Part shown: piece by piece, positions 48,801 to 57,121 of the stretch
Position numbering within the stretch: position 1 is the stretch's first letter
Layout of the letters: each line of letters opens with the position of its first letter
Source: Pseudomonas putida
GTDB lineage: Bacteria > Pseudomonadota > Gammaproteobacteria > Pseudomonadales > Pseudomonadaceae
Direction of reading: 5' to 3'
Length of the DNA stretch: 64,000 nt
Assembly: GCF_001976065.1 (NCBI RefSeq)
Contig: NZ_MNAH01000002.1
Location: 833,386 to 897,385, forward strand
The notes under the pieces: generated by a model
What the model was told of the DNA's origin: nothing
The model's database searches: none
Seen by the model: the letters and a program-made list of their open reading frames with translations, nothing else
Program-made: the position numbers and the translations under genes

Positions 48801-50735
48801 GCCGCGCACGATGTGGACGAACGCGTCCTGCAGCGTGTCGTTGAGTTGCTGGATGTCGAGGTCCAGGCCTTCGGCGGCGGTGAAGGCGAAATCGTGGATC
48901 CAGAACTCGCGGCCATTGGTGTGGCGCAGGCGGTACGGGAATTCGCCCAGCACGCGCAGGCCGAGGTTTTCCAGGATCGGCAGGACGTCGGACAAGGCCA
49001 ACGGGGTATCGGCGTGGTACAGCTTGCAATGCAGCTCACGCTGACCGACCTGGCCCAGCGGCTGATAGAAGCTCATCACCAGCGGGTTCTTGTCGTTGAG
49101 GCTCAGCAGGTGCTGCATGTCGACCACAGCCGAATGCGCGGCGAAACGCTCGCGGTAACCGGCCGGGAAGCCTTTCGGGAAGTCGGCCAGCACGTTGGTG
49201 CCCTGGGCTTCGCCGAAGCTTTCGACAGTCAGCGCCGAGTAATCGTCCTGCCAGCTGCGGCAGGCCTGGATCACTTCGTTTTCCAGTTGCTGCGGGTCGA
49301 TGTCGATGCGGTTTTTCGGGTCGACGCGCAGGATCAGTTGCACACGGGCCAGCACGGACTCGGAGAAGAAGGTCCAGAACTCGCAATCCGAGGCTTTCAG
49401 GCGATCCATCAGCACTTGCTGGATCTTCTGTCGTACTTCGGTGGAGTAGATATCACGCGGCACGTAGGCCAGGCAGTAGCAGAAACGACCGTATGGGTCC
49501 TTGCGCAGGAACACGCGGATCTTGTTGCGTTCCTGGATCTGCACGATCGACATCACGGTGCTGAACAGCTCGTCCACCGGGGTCTGGAACAGATCGTCGC
49601 GCGGCAGTACTTCGAGCACCTGGGCCAGTTCCTTGCCCAGGTGAGCCTTGGCCTGGAAGCCCGAACGGCGTTCGATTTCCGCGACCTTGCGGCGGATGTA
49701 CGGGATGACTCGCACGCTCTCGCCATACACCGAGGAGGTGTACAGGCCCATGAAGCGGCATTCCTTGATGACCTTGCCGTCGGCATCGATTTCGCGAATC
49801 GACACGTAGTCCGGGTAGGCCGGACGGTGCACACGGCTTGGGTGCGCCGCCTTGGCGAACGACAGCAGGGTCGGTTCGCGCAGGTAATTCACGGCGTAGT
49901 CTTCGATGCGCAGGTCATCGTAGCTCAGGCCGGCGCGCAGCAGTTTGGTCAGGCCGAGGAAGGAGTCCTTGTCATAGACGATGTGGCCGCCATCGGCTTC
50001 ATCGCTGACCACGAACTCTTCGTAGCCGAGGAAGGTGAAGTGGTTGCCCACCAGCCATTCCAGGAAACTCTTGATTTCGCTCTTTTCGTCGGCATCGACG
50101 GCGAACCGGCTGTTGTCCAGGTTGGTGAGGATTTCCTGGACCTTGGCTTTCATCGGCTCGAAATCGCCCACCGCCACGCGCACTTCAGCGAGCACTTGCT
50201 CCAGCTCTTTGGCCAGCACGTTCAGTTCGGCGTTGTTGGCGCAACGGTCGATTTCCAGGTACATCAACGACTCTTGCAGCACGTCGTCGCCCTGGGTGCC
50301 TTTGGGCAGGATTTCCAGCAGCTCGCCCTTGCTGCCACGGCGTACGCTCAGCACCGTGGTTTGCAGGGTGTGAATGCTGTAGCCGCGACGGTTCAGCTCG
50401 GTACGCACCGAGTCCACCAGGAACGGCAGGTCGTGGTGCAAGACTTCGACCGCGGTGTGGGTCGACTGCCAGCCGTGACGTTCGTAATCGGGGTTGTAGA
50501 CGCGCACTTGTGGTTGCGCGTGATCGAAGCGCTCAAGCAGGCGCCACGCAGAAAGAGTACAGCCAGCGAGGTCAGACAACCGACGTTGGGTCAGTTCATC
50601 CAGGGAAATGATGCCGAAGAATTGTTCAGCGAACAGCGCCACTTGTGGCAGTGCCTGTTCACTGATGTGCTGCGCCAGTGCCGCTTGCAGTTGGTGCTGG
50701 AAGTCGGCTTTGCTGGCTGCGGTGAAGAACGCCAT
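45846..50735 (-). CDS. gdhB: NAD-specific glutamate dehydrogenase, large (~180 kDa) type
   Basis: 1629 residues from the ATG at 50735 (MAFFTAASKADF) with GCGGAG upstream; an extension to 50783 is not supported. It oxidises glutamate to 2-oxoglutarate and ammonia with NAD. N-terminal regulatory ACT-like segments occupy the first ~700 residues, then the catalytic core with VKNSVIVPVGAKGGFLPRRL, VGVGDMAGDVFGNGLL and NAGGVDCSDHEVNIKILL. In P. aeruginosa gdhB is arginine-inducible and allosterically controlled. A hairpin lies in its leader. The opposite strand carries a 1621-codon open frame, which is a codon-bias shadow. Confidence 0.97.
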   Translation of the reverse strand: MAFFTAASKADFQHQLQAALAQHISEQALPQVALFAEQFFGIISLDELTQRRLSDLAGCTLSAWRLLERFDHAQPQVRVYNPDYERHGWQSTHTAVEVLHHDLPFLVDSVRTELNRRGYSIHTLQTTVLSVRRGSKGELLEILPKGTQGDDVLQESLMYLEIDRCANNAELNVLAKELEQVLAEVRVAVGDFEPMKAKVQEILTNLDNSRFAVDADEKSEIKSFLEWLVGNHFTFLGYEEFVVSDEADGGHIVYDKDSFLGLTKLLRAGLSYDDLRIEDYAVNYLREPTLLSFAKAAHPSRVHRPAYPDYVSIREIDADGKVIKECRFMGLYTSSVYGESVRVIPYIRRKVAEIERRSGFQAKAHLGKELAQVLEVLPRDDLFQTPVDELFSTVMSIVQIQERNKIRVFLRKDPYGRFCYCLAYVPRDIYSTEVRQKIQQVLMDRLKASDCEFWTFFSESVLARVQLILRVDPKNRIDIDPQQLENEVIQACRSWQDDYSALTVESFGEAQGTNVLADFPKGFPAGYRERFAAHSAVVDMQHLLSLNDKNPLVMSFYQPLGQVGQRELHCKLYHADTPLALSDVLPILENLGLRVLGEFPYRLRHTNGREFWIHDFAFTAAEGLDLDIQQLNDTLQDAFVHIVRGDAENDAFNRLVLTAGLPWRDVALLRAYARYLKQIRLGFDLGYIASTLNNHTDIARELTRLFKTRFYLARKLSSDDLEQRLEHAILTALDDVQVLNEDRILRRYLDLIKATLRTNFYQTDANGQNKSYFSFKFNPHLIPELPKPVPKFEIFVYSPRVEGVHLRFGNVARGGLRWSDREEDFRTEVLGLVKAQQVKNSVIVPVGAKGGFLPRRLPLGGSRDEIAAEGIACYRIFISGLLDITDNLKDGALVPPANVVRHDDDDPYLVVAADKGTATFSDIANGIAIDYGFWLGDAFASGGSAGYDHKKMGITAKGAWVGVQRHFRERGINVQEDSITVVGVGDMAGDVFGNGLLMSDKLQLVAAFNHLHIFIDPNPNPATSFAERQRLFDLPRSAWSDYDTSIMSEGGGIFSRSAKSIAISPQMQERFDIQADKLTPTELLNALLKAPVDLLWNGGIGTYVKASSESHADVGDKANDALRVNGNELRCKVVGEGGNLGMTQLGRVEFGLNGGGSNTDFIDNAGGVDCSDHEVNIKILLNEVVQAGDMTDKQRNQLLASMTDEVGGLVLGNNYKQTQALSLAARRALPRIAEYKRLMNDLEGRGKLDRAIEFLPNEEALNERIAEGHGLTRAELSVLISYSKIDLKEQLLGSLVPDDDYLTRDMETAFPPTLVSKFSAAMRRHRLKREIVSTQIANDLVNHMGITFVQRLKESTGMSPANVAGAYVIVRDIFHLPHWFRQIEALDYQVSADVQLELMDELMRLGRRATRWFLRARRNEQNAARDVAHFGPHLKELGLKLDELLSGEIRENWQSRYQAYVQAGVPELLARMVAGTSHLYTLLPIIEASDVTGQNPADVAKAYFAVGSALDITWYLQQISALPVENNWQALAREAFRDDVDWQQRAITISVLQQGDGTQDVETRLSLWMAQHGSMIERWRAMLVEIRAASGTDYAMYAVANRELLDLALSGQAVVTAPATASAELEPAA

Positions 50736-50803
50736 CTGTGGTACTCCGCTTGGGCTTGTTATTGATGAAAGCGTCGCGTGCAAAACCCCTTTTGGGGCTA
50801 CCC

Positions 50804-50845
50804 GTCACCCTGCTCCTGATTCTCGGGCAGAGGAAACAGGGTGAC
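50804..50845 (-). promoter_or_regulatory. Leader hairpin upstream of gdhB
   Basis: Perfect 9-bp arms GTCACCCTG and CAGGGTGAC, with CTGC/GCAG extending the structure inside. It ends about 70 bp before the gdhB ATG, so it is in the 5' leader or promoter. A regulator site or RNA structure is possible; not a terminator, as no T-run follows in the gdhB direction. Confidence 0.35.
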
Positions 50846-51149
50846 AGGTGGGTGAAGCTAAACGAGACACTCGGGTCACATTCACCTTCCGTGAATGGGC
50901 ATCTGCAAAAGCGACTGGGCTGCGTGCAGCGCAATGCCTTTACGGGTGCTCATCCGTTGCGCAGCTTAACGAGTGCGGCAAGGCCCATGCTTGCGGTGCT
51001 GCGACATATTCGGTCAACGGTACGCTGCTGTGCAGGCGCGCATTGATCAACACTAGCAGCCGAAGAAGATTTCGGGGCTGATTGCACGGTTTTTGCGGGA
51101 CATCCGTACCAAAACCAAGGGTCGGGACGCGTCTGCCCCGCCCCAACCA

Positions 51150-51192
51150 AAAATTGACAGCGTCCATGATTGCTGGGCCGAGCATGGACGCT
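51150..51192 (-). terminator. Rho-independent terminator of the Cys-rich hypothetical gene
   Basis: Perfect 10-bp stem AGCGTCCATG / CATGGACGCT around a 14-nt loop (51159-51192). In the minus direction it is followed by GTCAATTTTTGG. It starts about 30 bp past the stop at 51224. Confidence 0.75.
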
Positions 51193-51223
51193 ATGGGGGC
51201 TGTTTGTAGAAACCGCGACCGAT

Positions 51224-52618
51224 TCAGTCGGTCAAGTCTTCAATCGCCTGAAATTTGCTCACTGTCGCGCAGTCGTAACAGAGCATTTGAACCGTCATCC
51301 TGTCCATGCTCGCATCGACGTTGGTTGATTCACACTCGCGGCAGAACAGCTGCAGGTGCCCGGCCAGGTCCGCCCCGCAGGCATTGCCGGAGAAAAACCG
51401 CGGCACCAGCTCGTCACGCCAGTAGAGGCCCGGAGACTTGGAGAAACCGGCTCCGCTGTCCTTGAGCACCACGTCGTACAGGATTCGGTGTAAGGCCGAC
51501 TGCGGCACCCGCGAATCGCGATAGGCGGTTTTGCGCCAGTTTCGCGCCTTGGCATCCTGCGCCGTGCCCAACATGCTGCCGGGGATGGTGTTGCAGGCGT
51601 GGTTGCGCCCTTTTGAATTGCCGGTGGCGTAAAAATGCGCGGCATTCTTCACCGCCAACCGGGCAAAGTAGTAGATATGGCTTACCGAGAAGTCCTGCAG
51701 AAGCTGGCCGACGACAGTTTGGGCGCGCCCCTGGGCACTGAACACGAAACTCACTTCACTGGCCAATACCTGGATGTACTGAATCGATTCGTCCCGGGCC
51801 AGGCTCAACATCAACGCGTACAGTTCGCTTTTCCAGGCGGGCAAAACATTGCCGGACAGCTCTTGATACAAAGCCCGGTACAGTGCGTCGCGAGTGCTGC
51901 GTATGCCGGGCTCAAGCGCGATATTGGGTAGCCAGCGCACGGAAGAAAAGTCTTTGATCAAGTAGCCGGACGCTCGATCGAAGGCCTTGATGTCGCCCTC
52001 CAGATCGACCTCCAACGCGCCGCTCTCGTACAGGTTCCTCACCAGCGCTTCACTGGCCTCGTCAGTGGGTGCCAGTGGTTCGCTCCTGAGCCCGGTGGCG
52101 AGCGAGGCAATGCGCTCGACGCCGTCAACCTGGCCATCGTCCAGCAAGGCGAGCAGAGCCAGTTTCTGTACGAAGCCCAGCGCTGCAAAAGGCACCGACG
52201 GACGTGGTATGGCGTAGCGTTTGGCCAGCTCGAGACGATCGCGCTGCGCCTGGTCGGCGATTTCCTGCTGGCGCAGCTTGTAGCACTCATGGCAGGTACA
52301 GCGCTTCATTCGCCCCTGCTGGCCGGGCTCATGGTGATAGTGCTCGCAACCTACGCACTTGAAAGGCTTACGAATTGAAACTGGGGTGCCCTTTGCGTGC
52401 CGACGCACCCACATGGGCAGGTCGCAGTAGGGGCAGGTCAGGTCCTTGCTGATGATGGGGGGCAATATTTTCAACAAACTGCGGACTTCAGGCGCAATGT
52501 TGAACTCGATTTTCAGGTCGGCACTTTTTTCACCGTCCAGGTAGCGCTGATACAGTTGCTCGATTTGTTCCCCGGACAGGTGCTTGATCTCATCCGCCCG
52601 TTCGAAATACTGACTCAT
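51224..52618 (-). CDS. Cys-rich (zinc-ribbon-like) hypothetical protein
   Basis: 464 residues from the ATG at 52618 (AAGGACC about 8 bases upstream); a 42-codon longer frame to 52744 reads non-coding. Several metal-type Cys pairs: C62-PY-C65, C88-VG-C91, C107-T-C109-HE-C112, and near the C-terminus FCREC and LCYDC. They could bind two or three zinc ions. The middle (150-400) is helical with no recognised domain. No membrane segment. It is an orphan with its own terminator, between gdhB and a moxR operon that are close neighbours in P. aeruginosa, so it may be acquired or a lineage-specific gene. Nucleic-acid binding is possible but only inferred. Confidence 0.75.
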   Translation of the reverse strand: MSQYFERADEIKHLSGEQIEQLYQRYLDGEKSADLKIEFNIAPEVRSLLKILPPIISKDLTCPYCDLPMWVRRHAKGTPVSIRKPFKCVGCEHYHHEPGQQGRMKRCTCHECYKLRQQEIADQAQRDRLELAKRYAIPRPSVPFAALGFVQKLALLALLDDGQVDGVERIASLATGLRSEPLAPTDEASEALVRNLYESGALEVDLEGDIKAFDRASGYLIKDFSSVRWLPNIALEPGIRSTRDALYRALYQELSGNVLPAWKSELYALMLSLARDESIQYIQVLASEVSFVFSAQGRAQTVVGQLLQDFSVSHIYYFARLAVKNAAHFYATGNSKGRNHACNTIPGSMLGTAQDAKARNWRKTAYRDSRVPQSALHRILYDVVLKDSGAGFSKSPGLYWRDELVPRFFSGNACGADLAGHLQLFCRECESTNVDASMDRMTVQMLCYDCATVSKFQAIEDLTD

Positions 52619-52975
52619 CGAAAGAGGTCCTTTTTTCGTGATTGACTGCGCACTCCTTTGCGTCTGGGCGTTCACGCTAAGGGATTGAAATGGGCCAATA
52701 CAAGTAAAAAACCTGCGTCCGGACGTTATTTTTAGCCCTCGCAAACCTCCTGCAAGGGCAAAGGAAATTTCCTATGGGAAGGGAGGAAAAGTCTGTGAGA
52801 AACACCTTTCACCATTCACAGAGTCAAACTTCAAATGCTTTTTCATACATCAGGTCAATAATGAAAATCGGTCTTTTTCCGCCGCTCCAGCAACCTGAGG
52901 CAGCACAAATGTCTGCGGGCTGGCAGAATTGCTTTTTCGTAACGTTCATCACGCTCGCCGAGCCAGGAATTCCCC
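52619..52975. other. AT-richer intergenic region, promoter for one or both flanking genes
   Basis: 357 bp without a convincing gene. Both flanking genes read outwards from it. A partial inverted pair GCCCTCGC...GCAAGGGC lies at 52735-52760, and T/A-rich blocks at 52620-52640 and 52800-52900 are likely promoter DNA. Base composition is lower than in the neighbouring genes. Confidence 0.4.
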
Positions 52976-53329
52976 ATGCAAATGACCACCGCCCTCTTGA
53001 TCGTCAACCCTTGCGATGAAGAAGAAGACGACATGGCGATGCTGTGCTGCCATAGCGAAAAGGGTGAGATGTTCCTCATGAGCCGGTACCCGGATGAGGA
53101 TGAGCTGGAAATCACCCTCGATGGCGAGCCTTCGACCCTCGATGGCGTGAAGGTGACCCTCAGCCCTACCCTGCTGAAGATCGAAATCGCCGCGGCGGAT
53201 GCCGATGCGTTGAATGGGGATGATGTGCTGGAGATTACCTTCAACCCGGACATGGTGGATCTGGCGGAAGTCCAGGAAACCCTGAAGAACATTCTTGACG
53301 GTACCGGGACGTTCGTCAGCCAGATTTGA
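52976..53329 (+). CDS. Small acidic protein, weakly Imm10-like
   Basis: 117 residues, strongly acidic (CDEEEDDMAM; YPDEDELEIT). AGGAA lies 8 bases before the ATG at 52976. The order of a short MFLMSR strand, an acidic turn, GVKVTLSPTLLKIEI, and FNPDMVDLAEVQETLKNILDG parallels the Imm10 immunity family in layout, but identity is low by eye and no toxin gene lies next to it. The two adjacent cysteines (LCCH) are unusual. Otherwise unrecognised. Confidence 0.55.
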   Translation: MQMTTALLIVNPCDEEEDDMAMLCCHSEKGEMFLMSRYPDEDELEITLDGEPSTLDGVKVTLSPTLLKIEIAAADADALNGDDVLEITFNPDMVDLAEVQETLKNILDGTGTFVSQI

Positions 53330-53344
53330 GGGTGCCTGTACCGG

Positions 53345-53475
53345 CCCTATCGCTGGCAAGCCAGCTCCTGCAGTAGATCGCGTTCGGTCGCGAGAGATGG
53401 GTTGGCTTTCGGGCTGCACAGATTGCTTGCACACCACCAATAGCTGTAGGAGCTGGCTTGCCAGCGATGAGGCCC
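53345..53475. repeat. REPIN (GGCAAGCCAGCTCC class), wide spacing
   Basis: Left arm CGCTGGCAAGCCAGCTCCTG and right arm TGTAGGAGCTGGCTTGCCAG, with ~70 bp between. It follows the small acidic gene and precedes the moxR promoter. The centre has no gene. Confidence 0.87.
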
Positions 53476-53648
53476 TGACAGTTACCCCAAGAGCATCGCC
53501 CTGCGAAAATCCCGCAAATCCCCACCATTTCCCGCAGTTTGCACAAAATGCCGTTAGTCGCCGCCCCCCGCGATGGATTAAAGTAACGCCCCCAGCCCTG
53601 GCGTATTTCCGAACGTCCTCGGCCACCCTTTTGCAGGAACAGTCATCG

Positions 53649-54608
<960 letters not shown>

Positions 54609-54613
54609 GCCCG

Positions 54614-55558
54614 ATGAACGCCCTCCTGCCGCCCCAACCGGGCATCCGCGTCACGCTCGCCGAGCTGATCGAGATGCGTCACCGCGTGCGCGAAGTGCAG
54701 CTGTTTTCCACGCCGAGCCAGCGCAGCCCGCTGATCGGCCTGCACCATTCCAAGCTGCGCGGCCGTGGGGTGGATTTCGACCAGGTGCGGGTCTACCAGG
54801 CCGGCGACGATGTGCGCACCATCGACTGGCGCGTGACCGCGCGTACCCAGGAACCCCACACCAAGCTGTTTCACGAAGAACGTGAGCGGCCAATTTTCAT
54901 CATGGTCGAGCAGAGCCGTCGTCTGTTTTTCGGCTCGGGCCTGATGTTCAAGTCGGTGCTCGCCGCCCAGGCCGCGAGCCTGATCGGCTGGGCCGCGCTG
55001 GGGCATAACGACCGGGTCGGCGGCCTGGTGTTCGGCGACAACGAGCATTACGAAATCAAGCCGAGGCGCAGCAAACAAAGCCTGCTGCAATTGCTCAACC
55101 GCCTGGTGCGGGTCAACCAGTCGCTGCACACCGAAAGCGAGCCTGATCGCGATGCGTTCGGCATTGCCTTGCGTCGCGCGCGGGAGGTATTGCGGCCCGG
55201 CAGCCTGGCGATCGTGATCTGCGACGAGCGCGCCTTGTCCGAAAGCGCCGAACAACAGCTGAGCCTGTTGTCGCGCCATTGCGACCTGTTGTTGCTGCCG
55301 CTGTCCGACCCTTTGGATCACGCCCTGCCCGCCGCTGGCCTGTTGCGCTTCGCCGAACGTGGCGCGCAACTGGAACTCGACACCCTCAATTTCGACCTGC
55401 GCCAGGCGTACCGCGCCCAGGCCGAAACGCGCATCGCCCGCTGGGAGTTGCTGGCGCAAAAATTGCGGGTGTTGCTGATGCCGCTGAGCACGCAAAGTGA
55501 AATGGTCGAGCAGCTGCGCGAGTACCTCAACCCACAGAAACCGGGGAAAGGTCGATGA
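54614..55558 (+). CDS. DUF58 domain protein (operon copy 2)
   Basis: 314 residues. RGRGVDFDQVRVYQAGDDV and RTIDWRVTARTQEPHTKLF are the DUF58 signature; the vWA-like MIDAS is degenerate (FIMVEQSRRLFFG). Soluble. The ATG at 54614 lies 5 bp after the moxR stop; a TTG at 54605 is in frame but less likely. Overlaps the DUF4381 start by 4 bp. Confidence 0.92.
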   Translation: MNALLPPQPGIRVTLAELIEMRHRVREVQLFSTPSQRSPLIGLHHSKLRGRGVDFDQVRVYQAGDDVRTIDWRVTARTQEPHTKLFHEERERPIFIMVEQSRRLFFGSGLMFKSVLAAQAASLIGWAALGHNDRVGGLVFGDNEHYEIKPRRSKQSLLQLLNRLVRVNQSLHTESEPDRDAFGIALRRAREVLRPGSLAIVICDERALSESAEQQLSLLSRHCDLLLLPLSDPLDHALPAAGLLRFAERGAQLELDTLNFDLRQAYRAQAETRIARWELLAQKLRVLLMPLSTQSEMVEQLREYLNPQKPGKGR

Positions 55559-56049
55559 GCGGTCTCGAGCAACTGCAACCCCTGATTACCCCGCCCCCGG
55601 TGGATTTCTGGCCGCCGGCGCCGGGTTGGTGGTTGCTGCTGTTGTTGCTGCCGGCCATCGGCTTTGGCCTATGGAAGCTGCGGCACCTGTTTGCCCGCAA
55701 ACAACCGGTCGCCCCTGTCGAACAACCGCTGGACCCGGTGCGTGTGGCCGCGCTGGCGGAACTGGCGCGCCTGCCCAAGCCTTACGATGGCGCGCCCGCC
55801 GGTGCCTGGCTGCAGCAGCTCAATGGCCTGCTCAAGCGACTGTGCCGCAACCATTACCCCTACAGCCAGAGCCATACCCTCAATGGCCGCAAATGGCTGG
55901 CCTTTCTCGACAACCGTTGCCCCGCCGCCGGCCTGACCCGCTGGATGGTGCTGGTCGAAGGCGCCTACAAGCCCGAATGCAAGCTCGACGACAAGGCCAT
56001 CGCCGGCCTGACCCAGGCGGTCGATACATGGATTCGCAAACATGTTTGA
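55555..56049 (+). CDS. DUF4381 membrane protein (operon copy 2, intact)
   Basis: 164 residues, one TM near 22-40 (PGWWLLLLLLPAIGFGLW) and a cytoplasmic tail with LNGLLKRLCRNHYPYSQSHT and GRKWLAFLDNRCPAAGLT. This is the uninterrupted form and serves as the reference for the REPIN-bearing copy at 26941. Its stop overlaps the vWA start by 8 bp. Confidence 0.92.
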   Translation: MSGLEQLQPLITPPPVDFWPPAPGWWLLLLLLPAIGFGLWKLRHLFARKQPVAPVEQPLDPVRVAALAELARLPKPYDGAPAGAWLQQLNGLLKRLCRNHYPYSQSHTLNGRKWLAFLDNRCPAAGLTRWMVLVEGAYKPECKLDDKAIAGLTQAVDTWIRKHV

Positions 56050-57121
56050 GTTCGCCTGGCCGTGGATCTTCGCCCTGCTGCCGCTGCCCTGGCTGATGCG
56101 TATGCTGTTGCCGGTGGCCGACAGTGGCGAACCGGCACTCAAGGTCAGTTTCCTCGCAGACCTCGAAGGCCTGGCCAAGCGCCGCGCCCGGGCCAACTTG
56201 CCGGCCTGGCGCCAACAGGCGCCGTTCCTGCTGCTCTGGTTGCTGTTGTTGAGCGCCGCCGCGCGCCCGCAATGGCTCGGTGAGCCGCTGCCGATTGCCG
56301 CCAGTGGCCGCGATCTGCTGGTGGCGGTGGACGTGTCCGGCTCGATGGACTTTCCCGATATGCAGTGGCAGGACGATGACGTCAGCCGCCTCACCCTGGT
56401 TCAGCATTTGCTTGGCGACTTCCTCGAAAGTCGCGACGGCGACCGAGTTGGGCTGATCCTGTTCGGCAGCCGGGCCTACGTGCAGGCGCCCCTGACGTTC
56501 GACCGCCATACCGTGCGCGTCTGGCTCGACGAAGCGCGAATCGGCATCGCCGGCAAGAACACGGCCATCGGTGACGCCATCGGCCTGGCCCTCAAGCGCC
56601 TGCGGCAACGCCCGGCGCAAAGTCGCGTGCTGATCCTGGTCACCGATGGCGCCAACAACGGTGGCGAAATCGATCCGCTTACCGCCGCGCGCCTGGCAGC
56701 CAAGGAAGGGGTGAAAATCTACCCGATCGGCATCGGCGCCGACCCGGAACAAAGCGGCACCCCGGGGTTCCTGGGGATCAATCCGAGCCTGGATCTGGAC
56801 GAACCCACCTTGAAGGCGATCGCCGACGCCACCGGCGGCCAGTACTTTCGCGCTCGCGATGGCCAGGAACTGCAATCGATCAAGGACACCCTCGACCAAC
56901 TGGAGCCTGTGACCCAGCAACCGACCCAGGCCCGTGCGGCCAAGGCGTTGTATCACTGGCCGCTGGCGCTGGCGTTGTGGCTGAGCATGCTGCTGGTGGT
57001 GCGCGAGCTGTGGCCGGATAACCCGCTGCAACGAATTTTCAACAAGGACCTGTTCTTGCAATCGCCATTGCCTGACTGGCGCCAGCGCCTCAAACGCCTG
57101 CGCCTGCGGAGGCGCCGATGA
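56042..57121 (+). CDS. vWA-domain membrane protein, BatA-like (operon copy 2)
   Basis: 359 residues. TM helices near 5-22 and 60-75, a vWA domain with MIDAS D97-V-S-G-S101 and LVTDGANNGG, a C-terminal TM (ALALWLSMLLVVRELW) and a basic tail (RLKRLRLRRR). Overlaps both neighbours. Functional MIDAS, unlike the next gene. Confidence 0.93.
   Translation: MFEFAWPWIFALLPLPWLMRMLLPVADSGEPALKVSFLADLEGLAKRRARANLPAWRQQAPFLLLWLLLLSAAARPQWLGEPLPIAASGRDLLVAVDVSGSMDFPDMQWQDDDVSRLTLVQHLLGDFLESRDGDRVGLILFGSRAYVQAPLTFDRHTVRVWLDEARIGIAGKNTAIGDAIGLALKRLRQRPAQSRVLILVTDGANNGGEIDPLTAARLAAKEGVKIYPIGIGADPEQSGTPGFLGINPSLDLDEPTLKAIADATGGQYFRARDGQELQSIKDTLDQLEPVTQQPTQARAAKALYHWPLALALWLSMLLVVRELWPDNPLQRIFNKDLFLQSPLPDWRQRLKRLRLRRRR

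Larger units (their letters stand above)
50736..51223. other. gdhB upstream region; leader hairpin, one weak small ORF and a terminator
   Basis: Between the divergently placed gdhB start and the 3' end of the next minus-strand gene. AAAACCCCTTTTGGGG (50782-50797) and GTCACCCTG/CAGGGTGAC (50804-50812, 50837-50845) can fold in the gdhB leader. A GTG-started frame of 77 codons at 50848-51081, plus strand, has GGTGG before it and four widely spaced Cys. Its start reads MGEAKRDTRVTFTFREWAS and it resembles nothing I know. I do not call it. The 3' portion holds the terminator described separately. Confidence 0.45.

Noticed and set aside
45900..50765. A 1621-codon open frame on the plus strand opposite gdhB
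   Set aside because: It mirrors gdhB almost end to end. High-GC codon bias in Pseudomonas keeps the opposite frame free of stops; the product has no recognisable domain and gdhB is unmistakable.
50738..51081. Two plus-strand ORFs (102 and 77 codons) between gdhB and the Cys-rich gene
   Set aside because: They overlap the gdhB leader, lack convincing starts and have no recognised motif. The 77-codon frame is left as a remark only.
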